A stretch of 64,000 bases of DNA from JACJXF01 sp038316435 (GTDB lineage: Bacteria; Bacteroidota; Bacteroidia; Bacteroidales; GCA-2748055), in the NCBI GenBank assembly GCA_038316435.1, contig JBBQAQ010000014.1, positions 1 to 64,000 of the forward strand, written 5' to 3'. How positions within the stretch are numbered: the stretch's first letter is position 1; each line of letters opens with the position of its first letter. Below the pieces are notes generated by a model, which did no database searches, was not told the DNA's origin, and saw nothing but the letters and a program-made list of their open reading frames with translations. Made by a program: the position numbers and the translations under genes. Below, one piece after another: positions 17,211 through 24,972 of the stretch.

Positions 17211-17890
17211 AACTTAACCTAAACCATATAAATAAAAGTTACGGCGAATTGGAGATTTTCAATGATTTCTCCATATCCTTTATACCCGGGAGTATTAACT
17301 GCATTTTAGGACCTTCCGGATGCGGGAAAACTACTCTTTTAAATATTCTTAACCGGTCTATCCTTCCTGATTCTGGGGATTGTGACGATTTTTCAAAACT
17401 GCGCACATCCTATGTATTTCAGGAACCACGCCTTCTTCCCTGGAAAACAGTAAAAGAAAACATAGAATTTGTATTAAAAGGGACGATGGAAAAGCTTGAA
17501 CTACAACAAAGGTTGGACGAGTATATTACACTGGTTCAATTAGATAAATTTTCAGATTATTATCCCTCAGCTTTGAGCGGTGGAATGAAACAAAGAGTTT
17601 CGCTGGCCCGTGCTTTTTCATTTAACTACGATATTGTTTTAATGGACGAACCTTTTAAGGCCCTCGACTATAAGCTGAAAAACAAGCTAATTGAACAGTT
17701 TTTAGCGTTATGGGAAAAGGATAAAAGAACAGTAATATTTGTAACTCACGATGTAGATGAGGTCCTACAGATTGGTCAACATCTTTTCATTTTCAGCAAT
17801 CCACCAGTTCAACTAACTGAACAGTTCCTGATCCCTGAAAGCCAGAAAGAGAAGGATCAATTGCGTAATTTACTTCTTGCGAAAATATAA
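17201..17890 (+). CDS. ABC transporter ATP-binding protein (SsuB/TauB-like)
   Basis: Powers the importer. The 229 residues carry Walker A GPSGCGKTTLL near residue 38, the Q-loop in VFQEPRLLPW, signature LSGGMKQRVSLARA near 127, Walker B VLMDEPFKALD and the switch histidine in FVTHDVDE. The VFQEPRLLPW form is typical of the nitrate/sulfonate/taurine subgroup. It is the last gene of the operon and ends 29 bases before the convergent ribF gene, with no obvious terminator between them. Confidence 0.88.
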   Translation: MEMKLNLNHINKSYGELEIFNDFSISFIPGSINCILGPSGCGKTTLLNILNRSILPDSGDCDDFSKLRTSYVFQEPRLLPWKTVKENIEFVLKGTMEKLELQQRLDEYITLVQLDKFSDYYPSALSGGMKQRVSLARAFSFNYDIVLMDEPFKALDYKLKNKLIEQFLALWEKDKRTVIFVTHDVDEVLQIGQHLFIFSNPPVQLTEQFLIPESQKEKDQLRNLLLAKI

Positions 17891-17918
17891 GCTTTTGATG
17901 ATTTTCAGGAATTGGAAT

Positions 17919-18860
17919 CTAATAGATCAATTCTGAAACTTGCCTTATGTCCTCATCCATTTTACCGATTATAAACTCAAGGTTTTCCTTTTCACTTGAG
18001 TCGCGGAGTTTTTTGTGTAGGGAAAGAGTTATTTTCTGACCATCAAGAGGACAAACTCCTTCTAATGGATGAAATTCAATCTGAATTTCATCACTTAAAA
18101 AATTATTTTTCAACCCCCAGTTGCTTATGCTGAGTAATCCCTTTGAATACCAAATTCCACAAGAAATACTAACTGCATAAACTCCATCGGGAGGTATAAG
18201 TTTTACATTTTCTTCAATAAAAAGGGAGTAAATATCCCTCTTTAAATCAATGCTTCTGTTATTATTAGGCTTAGGCGTCCCTTTGATTATATAAAAATGA
18301 TCCAGATAGGCATTTGCTCTTTGAATATTTCCTTGGAGCAAAGCAGTACGTATTTTGGTTGAGCTGACACTTTCGTTCTGAATATCTTGTTCAGGAATTT
18401 CCTCAACTCCAAACCCATAGGTCCTGCTAAGTTTATAGAGGTATTCAAAATCGCCTTCCCTGCGGTGTCCGAACTGATGGTTAAAACCAACAACGACAAT
18501 CTTTGCATTTAAAATTCCTATAAGGATTTTCTCGATGAAATCGCTGGATGAAATCTCCGAAAACTCTTTCGTGAAATTTATTATCAAAAGGTGGTCAAGC
18601 CCGGTTTTTTCCAGTAATTCAATTTTCTCGTCTTGAGACAAAATCATTAGAAGGTCTTTACCTTCGGCATTGGGATAAAGAACTCGTCTTGGATGCGGGT
18701 TAAATGTAATCAATACGGTTTCCCCATCTATTTCTCCAGCCAGCTTTTTCAGCCTGTTTATAATGGCTTTGTGGCCTATATGAACTCCGTCAAAACTACC
18801 GGTGGTAACCACCGGATTCTTTATTCCCTTTAAATCTTCAAGCTTTCGGTGAATTTTCAT
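17919..18860 (-). CDS. ribF: FAD synthetase / riboflavin kinase with degenerate kinase domain
   Basis: RibF makes FMN and FAD from riboflavin. The 313 residues show an intact N-terminal nucleotidyltransferase domain: TTGSFDGVHIGHKA near 20, TFNPHPRRVLYP near 50, GFNHQFGHRREGD near 125 and SSTKIRTALLQG near 165. The C-terminal riboflavin-kinase half is unusual. The glycine-rich start and the GFPTAN metal/nucleotide motif cannot be found; the region reads YIIKGTPKPNNNRSIDLKR. Only GVYAVSI and the LR-type helix near 285 recall the family. It may be an FAD synthetase with weak or no kinase activity, or a divergent kinase. No other RibF is in the window. Confidence 0.75.
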   Translation of the reverse strand: MKIHRKLEDLKGIKNPVVTTGSFDGVHIGHKAIINRLKKLAGEIDGETVLITFNPHPRRVLYPNAEGKDLLMILSQDEKIELLEKTGLDHLLIINFTKEFSEISSSDFIEKILIGILNAKIVVVGFNHQFGHRREGDFEYLYKLSRTYGFGVEEIPEQDIQNESVSSTKIRTALLQGNIQRANAYLDHFYIIKGTPKPNNNRSIDLKRDIYSLFIEENVKLIPPDGVYAVSISCGIWYSKGLLSISNWGLKNNFLSDEIQIEFHPLEGVCPLDGQKITLSLHKKLRDSSEKENLEFIIGKMDEDIRQVSELIY

Positions 18861-19048
18861 TATTCCTGTAAATGCAATTTCCTGCCGAAATTAGCAAAAA
18901 ATATATGCTCATTTCAAAATAATTCAAAGTATGACTAAAATTTTGATAAAAAATATGGCTGGAATACCATTTTCGATTAGTTAAACTTACCGTTGCCCTT
19001 TGCAAGAATAAGTTTCAGAAAATTTTAGAAAGATAAATACTCCTCATA

Positions 19049-19681
19049 TTAATCACCTTGCTTTTTGACGAAATAAGCAACTTTTTCAAGGGAAGTTATC
19101 ATGTCATATTCTTCGAGATGCACTTCTACAGGTACAATAAGTGGTACGGTGGTAAAATTCAGGATTCCCCGGACTCCTGCCTGAACAAGCTTTTCAGCGG
19201 TAGCCACAGCAGTATCGGCAGGTACAGTAAGTATGGCAATAGAAATATCTTTTTCTTTAACCAGAGCTTCCAGGTTTTGCATCGAATGGCATTTCACTCC
19301 TGAAACTACACGGTCAACTTTGTTAGGATCCAGATCAAATGCTGCAACAATATTGAGTTTTGACCTTTTTCCCATAAAATATGTAGTTATGGCTCTACCT
19401 AAATTCCCAATACCAATTATGGCTACATTGAGACTTAAATCTGCATCAATAATCCTTCCAATTACATCGATCAGGTCTTTTACATCGTACCCTTTACGCT
19501 GCATGCTGCTATACCCAATAAACATAATATCTCTCCGTACCTGAACTGCAGTAATATTATGCAAGTTTGCAAGTTCGTGGGAGAAAATATGGGTTTTGCC
19601 TGCTGCCAGACATTCCAGCAAAGTTCTGCGGTAAATACTTAAACGCTCAACAGTTTTTTCTGGTAGCTTTATCATCTTCAT
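19049..19681 (-). CDS. rex: Redox-sensing transcriptional repressor Rex
   Basis: Rex binds DNA when NADH/NAD+ is low and releases it when NADH accumulates, controlling fermentation and hydrogenase genes. The 210 residues comprise an N-terminal winged helix (KLPEKTVERLSIYRRTL, then QVRRDIMFIG, about residues 5-75) and a Rossmann NAD(H) domain beginning NVAIIGIGNLGRAI near 88, with FDLDPNKV as the nucleotide-binding strand. A C-terminal swapped helix (SLEKVAYFVKKQ) completes the usual length. It is the last gene of the minus-strand operon that starts with hydrogenase genes at 27419. Rex-like palindromes overlap the promoter of that operon, suggesting autoregulation by product. Confidence 0.9.
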   Translation of the reverse strand: MKMIKLPEKTVERLSIYRRTLLECLAAGKTHIFSHELANLHNITAVQVRRDIMFIGYSSMQRKGYDVKDLIDVIGRIIDADLSLNVAIIGIGNLGRAITTYFMGKRSKLNIVAAFDLDPNKVDRVVSGVKCHSMQNLEALVKEKDISIAILTVPADTAVATAEKLVQAGVRGILNFTTVPLIVPVEVHLEEYDMITSLEKVAYFVKKQGD

Positions 19682-19718
19682 CTTGGCTTTGGTTTCCTCT
19701 CAAAGGAAAGGTGAATAA

Positions 19719-20837
19719 CTATACCGGAAGTTCAACAATAAAGCTTGTACCTTCATCCGGCTTACTAATAACACTAATTTTTCCGTGGTAAATATCGGCT
19801 ATTTTTCTGACAATCGACAAGCCTAACCCGCTTCCGCTAATGTTTTTTGTCTTGTCGTTCTTAATTCTTACAAATTCTTTGAAAAGTTGTGCCGATTCCT
19901 CCTCAGTCATGCCAATACCGTTATCGGTAACTTTGATTATAACCCCTTCCTTATTTTTAGAAATGTTAACAACAACAGTTCCGTTGTCGCGATTGTATTT
20001 TACTGCATTGGAGAGTAAATTATTAAAAATAATTTCCATATCACCAGGATCAGCTTCGAATTCAATTTTCTCATCTGATTCAAGTTTGATGGTAATATTT
20101 TTCTGGATTGCATAAGGCTTTACAGTGCTAACCGACATTTTTGCGGTTTGGCGAAGATTCACTTTTTTAATTTTATCCTTGCGATTGTCAAGCCTGATTT
20201 TAGTGAAATCCAGAAGGTCCATCGTCAGGTTGCGCATACCTTCTATTCGATCGAGAGCCCTTTCTATCATTTTTTCGTAGGCAGCAATATCGTTCCCAGC
20301 CTGTTTTTCCTTCATAATATTCAGATATCCTTCAATTGCATTCAGGGGAGCTTTGAGTTCGTGGGATAATACAGACAAAAATTGATATCGAATTTTTTTG
20401 CCTTCCTGTTTCATTTTACTTGAAATCCTTCTTAAAAAAAGCTGCTTGGTGATATTATCAATTGAGGATTTTAATTCCTGGGGAGTGAAAGGTTTGGGAA
20501 TAAAATCATAAGCGCCATCACTGGTAGCTTTTAGTGCGATTTCGAGGGATGCATACGAAGTGATCATTGCAACCATAATATTGTAGTTTTTTTCCCTGAT
20601 ATACTCCAATACCTGCATACCTTTTATTCCAGGGAGTTTATTATCGAGAAGAAGGATATCGGGCATTTCAACATCGATAATCTCTATTCCTTCCTCCCCA
20701 CTAGCAGCTTCGAAGCATATAAAGTTGCAATCCTCATCCATAAAGGGATAGCTAACAATATGTTTGCTAAGTATCCTTGTAATGCCCGATCTGATTCCCG
20801 GTTCATCATCAACTACTAGGACTTTTAGAGATTCCAT
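19719..20837 (-). CDS. Receiver-histidine kinase hybrid
   Basis: Two-component signalling protein of 372 residues. Residues 1-125 are a receiver domain (VLVVDDEPGIRSG, phospho-acceptor Asp65 in ILLLDNKLPG, conserved Lys in IPKPF). Residues 150-215 are a HisKA dimerisation domain with His159 in LSVLSHELKAPLNAI. The rest is a HATPase domain with N box NNLLSNAVKYN, DNGIGM and GSGLGLSIV. There is no membrane segment, so it is cytosolic. It lies four bases from a stand-alone response regulator and directly before rex. Together with the hydrogenase-domain kinase upstream it could form a phosphorelay, with this receiver accepting phosphate and its kinase domain passing it on (inference). No DNA-binding output domain exists in either partner. 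Confidence 0.85.
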   Translation of the reverse strand: MESLKVLVVDDEPGIRSGITRILSKHIVSYPFMDEDCNFICFEAASGEEGIEIIDVEMPDILLLDNKLPGIKGMQVLEYIREKNYNIMVAMITSYASLEIALKATSDGAYDFIPKPFTPQELKSSIDNITKQLFLRRISSKMKQEGKKIRYQFLSVLSHELKAPLNAIEGYLNIMKEKQAGNDIAAYEKMIERALDRIEGMRNLTMDLLDFTKIRLDNRKDKIKKVNLRQTAKMSVSTVKPYAIQKNITIKLESDEKIEFEADPGDMEIIFNNLLSNAVKYNRDNGTVVVNISKNKEGVIIKVTDNGIGMTEEESAQLFKEFVRIKNDKTKNISGSGLGLSIVRKIADIYHGKISVISKPDEGTSFIVELPV

Positions 20838-20840
20838 CCT

Positions 20841-21233
20841 TTATTTAATAAGTTTTTCAATTTCCTTTTTTAAGTGCTCTGGCCTCATTCCTTTTTCCAG
20901 ATAAGTATCGGCTTTAATCCAGTTTTTATCTTCCTGGGAATTGTGCCCAAAATTCATTCCCGTTTCAGAAGAAACTGCTGTTGCAATAATTATGGGTACA
21001 TCAGGATACTTTCTTTTCATTTTATAGCTAAGCACAAACCCACTATCTTCGCTTTCCATCATCAAATCAAGAATAGCCAAATCAGGTTTTAAAGATTCGA
21101 GAAGCTCTTCAGCTTCTTTCTGACTATCCGCTGTAATCACTTTGCAGCCCCAAAGTTCAAGCTGAAATTTTAATTGATACAGGTAATCTGAATCATCATC
21201 AACTACAAGAATTACTTTTCCTTCTATTTTCAT
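20841..21233 (-). CDS. Stand-alone response regulator (receiver only)
   Basis: 130 residues that are entirely a CheY-like receiver: ILVVDDDSDYLYQ (acidic pocket), Asp56 in LAILDLMM, TA in IIIATAVSS and the conserved Lys near the end in TYLEKGMRPEHL. There is an acidic/glycine insert around 85-105 (NFGHNSQEDKNWIK). No output domain follows. It sits between the hydrogenase-domain histidine kinase and the receiver-kinase hybrid with gaps of 10 and 3 bases, so all three are co-transcribed. A role as phosphate shuttle or as an allosteric partner of the kinases is likely. Confidence 0.85.
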   Translation of the reverse strand: MKIEGKVILVVDDDSDYLYQLKFQLELWGCKVITADSQKEAEELLESLKPDLAILDLMMESEDSGFVLSYKMKRKYPDVPIIIATAVSSETGMNFGHNSQEDKNWIKADTYLEKGMRPEHLKKEIEKLIK

Positions 21234-21243
21234 GTCTATATTC

Positions 21244-23232
21244 TTAAGTAAGACTTCTGCGCGGTAACGTTATTGTAAAACAAGTTCCTGTGGGGCCTTT
21301 CATTGAGTCCGCATTCGACTCCACCTTTATATTTCCTTTGTGCATTTTAACAACGCCATATGCCGTTGCCAATCCAAGTCCGGTGCCTTTTCCAATTCCT
21401 TTTGTTGTGAAAAAAGGTTCAAAAACTTTTTCAAGATCATCTAGGTTAATCCCGGAACCATTATCGGATATTTTAATATTCACATCCATATCTGTGCCAT
21501 CAAGTTCAACATTAATCCTTCCACCCCTTGGCATCGCTTCAAATGCATTTTTGATTAGGTTACTTACAACCTGAATCATTTGTTCTTTATCAATATCAGC
21601 AATTGGATCCATTAGTCTAGCTTCAATGTCAATCAACACATTTTCCGGCACCAAAACTGATGCAATTGAAATTCTGATCAGCTCATTTATGTCGGTTTCC
21701 ATTTTGCTCACCTGATTTTTTCTTGCAAAGTTAAGCAGTCCACCAACAATTGTTTTACACCTCTGAGCTTGTTCAACTATCAGCTTGAGATCTGTCTGAA
21801 TTGCAGATTCAGGCTCCGCTTCATCCAAAAGGATATTACTGTACATAATAACAACTCCTAGTGGATTATTTAATTCATGTGCAATACCGGCAGACAACTG
21901 ACCCATATGAGCCAATTTTTCTGTTTGTTTCAGTGTTTGTTGAACACTAAACAACTTTTCGTTGGAAACTGCAAGTTCATTAATCGAAAAATGGAGTTTA
22001 TCGATTGAATTGGGAAGGCACATCTCGATTTCTGCAAGGCCTTTAATTATAGCAATTGCATGGTTTCTGCATGTATCATATCCGCAGGCTCCGCAATTAA
22101 GATTATCATTTTCTTTAAACTTATTCATTGTCTTTAGTACTGCCCTGATCTCCTTTTCAGAGGGATCCATCATTCGCTGATCATCAGGTGAAAACGATTG
22201 AGATAAGTCTAGCTTTGAACCTTCTTCAATGGCCATTTTCCAACTTTCTTCATCAAAATTATCCATCTTATTGCTCAGATAATTCAGGACTTTGGCTCTC
22301 CGACTAAATTTCTTCCCGTTTTTTGAAGTACCGGGTCCCATTATACACCCTTCGCAACATAATAATGAAAGATGTTCTGTGGAGATTGCGCCTAGCTTAT
22401 ACTCTCGTATAGCTTCCTGAAAGTTTACCCTTCCTTCAGCAACAATAACATGGCTTTCAAGATCATCATCAGGAAGTCTAACAGTCTGCAACATTCCCCT
22501 GGACAGTGGAAAAATAGCACCTTTACCAGCTTTTGGCTCATCAAAATCGGAACGGAAATCATTCCTGGAATCCACTTCCTTCATATTGAAAAGTTTGCGC
22601 AATTCGGTAAAAGTTATCTGTTCGTCAAGTTCGTCAGTTTCAGCCTTTTTCGCAATGCATGGGCCGATAAAAACCATACGGAACTTTTTTTTGTATCTCT
22701 GCCTTAAGAATCTGGCAAGTGCTATCATGGGGGAAACCACCGGAGCCAGATTACCAATCATGTCTGGCTGATATTTTTCAATAAAACTTACAATTGCCGG
22801 GCAATCCGACGATATTACTCCTTTAACTCCACCTTTATGTAATAGTTTTCTGTATTCTGCTGCTACCAAATCGGCGCCAAATGCCACTTCAAACACTTTG
22901 GTAAACCCAAGTTTTCTTAGCATTCCTATAAGTTTCCTGTAATCATCAAATTCCGAGAATTCAGCAATAAAGCTTGGTGCAAGAAGTGCATAAACCTCCT
23001 CTCCTGAATCAAGCATATCATAAACTATGGAAGTAGAATCATTATATGCCTTGGCACCCTGACTACAAACCTGAGTGCAGTTTCCGCATGCAATACATCG
23101 CTCAGGCATAATCTCAGCCTGACCATTTACAATTTTTATAGCTTTTACCGGACATTCGCGCACACAGGTATAACAAACCCTGCAACGATCTTTAATTGAA
23201 TAAACCAAATTATATTCCGAAAAGCTGCTCAT
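21244..23232 (-). CDS. [FeFe]-hydrogenase-domain sensor histidine kinase
   Basis: Cytosolic sensor of 662 residues. Residues 15-60 hold two 4Fe-4S motifs (CRVCYTCVRECP, CIACGNCTQVCSQG). Residues 70-310 are an [FeFe]-hydrogenase large-subunit domain that keeps all four H-cluster cysteine positions: Cys144 in SSDCPA, Cys192 in GPCIAKK, and Cys292 and Cys296 in LCCEGC. Asp143 occupies the proton-relay position, and the canonical GGCxxGGGQP is replaced by GCIMGPG. Residues 375-410 are a further 4Fe-4S domain (NCGACGYDTC). The remainder is HisKA (His452 in AGIAHELNNPLG) plus HATPase. It probably senses H2 or redox state and phosphorylates the adjacent regulators. It follows the diverged HydA gene by 4 bases. 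Confidence 0.85.
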   Translation of the reverse strand: MSSFSEYNLVYSIKDRCRVCYTCVRECPVKAIKIVNGQAEIMPERCIACGNCTQVCSQGAKAYNDSTSIVYDMLDSGEEVYALLAPSFIAEFSEFDDYRKLIGMLRKLGFTKVFEVAFGADLVAAEYRKLLHKGGVKGVISSDCPAIVSFIEKYQPDMIGNLAPVVSPMIALARFLRQRYKKKFRMVFIGPCIAKKAETDELDEQITFTELRKLFNMKEVDSRNDFRSDFDEPKAGKGAIFPLSRGMLQTVRLPDDDLESHVIVAEGRVNFQEAIREYKLGAISTEHLSLLCCEGCIMGPGTSKNGKKFSRRAKVLNYLSNKMDNFDEESWKMAIEEGSKLDLSQSFSPDDQRMMDPSEKEIRAVLKTMNKFKENDNLNCGACGYDTCRNHAIAIIKGLAEIEMCLPNSIDKLHFSINELAVSNEKLFSVQQTLKQTEKLAHMGQLSAGIAHELNNPLGVVIMYSNILLDEAEPESAIQTDLKLIVEQAQRCKTIVGGLLNFARKNQVSKMETDINELIRISIASVLVPENVLIDIEARLMDPIADIDKEQMIQVVSNLIKNAFEAMPRGGRINVELDGTDMDVNIKISDNGSGINLDDLEKVFEPFFTTKGIGKGTGLGLATAYGVVKMHKGNIKVESNADSMKGPTGTCFTITLPRRSLT

Positions 23233-23236
23233 ATTG

Positions 23237-24961
23237 TTATAATAATACCTCCCTCGCTGTTAACCGGGTATGCAATAATTCCATGCTCTTTTTACTCATT
23301 GGCTCTGTCAAAAATTCCTCGTATAAAGCAATGACCTGCGGGTTTTTATGTGCCGGCCGGAACGTATCTTTATTTTCCACTTCATATAATGCTTTAATTC
23401 TGTTTTTAACAGCATCCTCATCCGATCTGATAGGCTGGCCGCCACCAGCAACGCATCCTCCTGCACAAGCCATAATCTCAATTATATGGTAATGTTTTTT
23501 CTTTAACCTTACCTCTTCAAGAACGCGAATGGCCTGATTTATGCCACTTACAGCTACAACATTAATTTCGGTATCAGAAAGTTTAAGCTTTGCTTCCCGC
23601 ACAGGCTTGGATGTTCGAAGTTTTGGTAAGCCTGTTTCATCAAGCTCCTTACCCGTAGATTTAAAATAAATTGTACGAAGCATTGATTCCATAACCCCAC
23701 CACTAACCCCAAATAATTTACCGGCAGAACTTATTCCTCCCATCGGTTCATCAGCAGGTTCAGGTTCAAGCAAATGAATATCTATTCCATGCAGCCTAAT
23801 TAAACGGGCTAGCTCACGCGTCGTAATCACCGTGTCAATATCTGAGATGCCTTTGCGTGTCATTTCAACTCTTTGACTTTCAAATTTTTTCGCCGTACAA
23901 GGCATTATCGATACTGAAAAAATATTCGCAGGATTAATGTTTTCCTTCTCTGAAATCCAGGTTTTAATAAGAGAACCGGTAATTTGCTGCGGCGATCTGA
24001 CTGAGGTAATATTAGGCAGTAAATCAGGAAGAAATTGCTCGGCATACTTAATCCAGGCAGGGCAATCACCAGTTATCATTGGCAAATTCTCACCTTTCTC
24101 CATTCTTCTGAAAAACTCTTCTGTCATTTCAAGAACATTAACATCGGCTGAAAATGAAGATTCGAAAACCTTACTGAATCCAATTTTTCTGAGTGCTGCA
24201 TTAATAATACCATTTATGTCCTTTCCCCCTTTAAAACCAAATTCCTCAGCTAAAGAAACTGCAATGGTAGGTGAATACTGGGCAACCAGAATTTTATCAG
24301 AATTATTTAATGCGTATGATATTTCTTCAAACTGAGTTTTCTCAATAAGTGCGCCGGTTGGACACACCATAACACATTGACCACAGTTTATACAATTGGA
24401 AAAATTCAACGGGCGTGCCATAGCTGAAGCGACGATCAAGTCACTCCCTCTGCGTGTAAAATCTATACAGGCAACAGCTTGAGATTCCTCGCAAACTCTC
24501 ACACAGCGACTGCATAATATACACTTTGCCGCATCTCGTACAATTGAGGAACTTGATTTGTCTATTTTAAAACTACTCTTTTTCCCAGGGATTCTCCTTT
24601 CACGAATATTCAGATCTTCAGCAAGTACCTGCAACTCACAATTCCCATTCCTCTCGCAATACAGGCAATCGTCGGGATGGTTAGATAATAGAAGCTCCAC
24701 AATGGTTTTCCTTGCTTTAAGCACCCGTGGAGAGTGAGTATTGATTTTCATTTGATCTTCTACAACAAATGAACATGATGGAGTTAGATTTTGTCTCCCC
24801 TCAATTTCAACAACGCACATTCTACATGCACCTGTGGGAGTGAAATCCTTCATATTGCATAAGGTAGGAACCTGAATACCATTTCTTTGTAAAGCAGAAA
24901 GAATGGTTTCTCCCTTTTTTGCCTGTAACGGCCGATTGTTTACTTCTATATTATAAACCAT
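23237..24961 (-). CDS. [FeFe]-hydrogenase large subunit, HydA-type, with altered proton path
   Basis: Catalytic-type subunit of a second NAD-linked hydrogenase set, 574 residues. Order: 2Fe-2S ferredoxin domain (Cys35, CRMC 46-49, Cys63), His-ligated 4Fe-4S (HPDDCLYC near 95-102), two 4Fe-4S motifs (CILCSRCVRVC, CINCGQCVMVC), then the H-domain. By coincidence its numbering equals that of Clostridium pasteurianum CpI: ligands Cys300, Cys355, Cys499 and Cys503 are all kept (TGDCPAW, MPCTAKKFE, EIMACAGGC). The proton-relay Cys299 is Asp299, and the positions aligned with Glu279 and Ser319 appear to be Met and Thr. It may be a slow, biased or sensory enzyme. It is third in the operon that begins at 27419. 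Confidence 0.88.
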   Translation of the reverse strand: MVYNIEVNNRPLQAKKGETILSALQRNGIQVPTLCNMKDFTPTGACRMCVVEIEGRQNLTPSCSFVVEDQMKINTHSPRVLKARKTIVELLLSNHPDDCLYCERNGNCELQVLAEDLNIRERRIPGKKSSFKIDKSSSSIVRDAAKCILCSRCVRVCEESQAVACIDFTRRGSDLIVASAMARPLNFSNCINCGQCVMVCPTGALIEKTQFEEISYALNNSDKILVAQYSPTIAVSLAEEFGFKGGKDINGIINAALRKIGFSKVFESSFSADVNVLEMTEEFFRRMEKGENLPMITGDCPAWIKYAEQFLPDLLPNITSVRSPQQITGSLIKTWISEKENINPANIFSVSIMPCTAKKFESQRVEMTRKGISDIDTVITTRELARLIRLHGIDIHLLEPEPADEPMGGISSAGKLFGVSGGVMESMLRTIYFKSTGKELDETGLPKLRTSKPVREAKLKLSDTEINVVAVSGINQAIRVLEEVRLKKKHYHIIEIMACAGGCVAGGGQPIRSDEDAVKNRIKALYEVENKDTFRPAHKNPQVIALYEEFLTEPMSKKSMELLHTRLTAREVLL

Positions 24962-24972
24962 ATTTTATAGCA

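Noticed and set aside
23228..23245. TTGTTATAATAATAC between the sensor kinase and second HydA genes
   Set aside because: It lies inside an operon with a 4-base gap, and the right half-site does not match.
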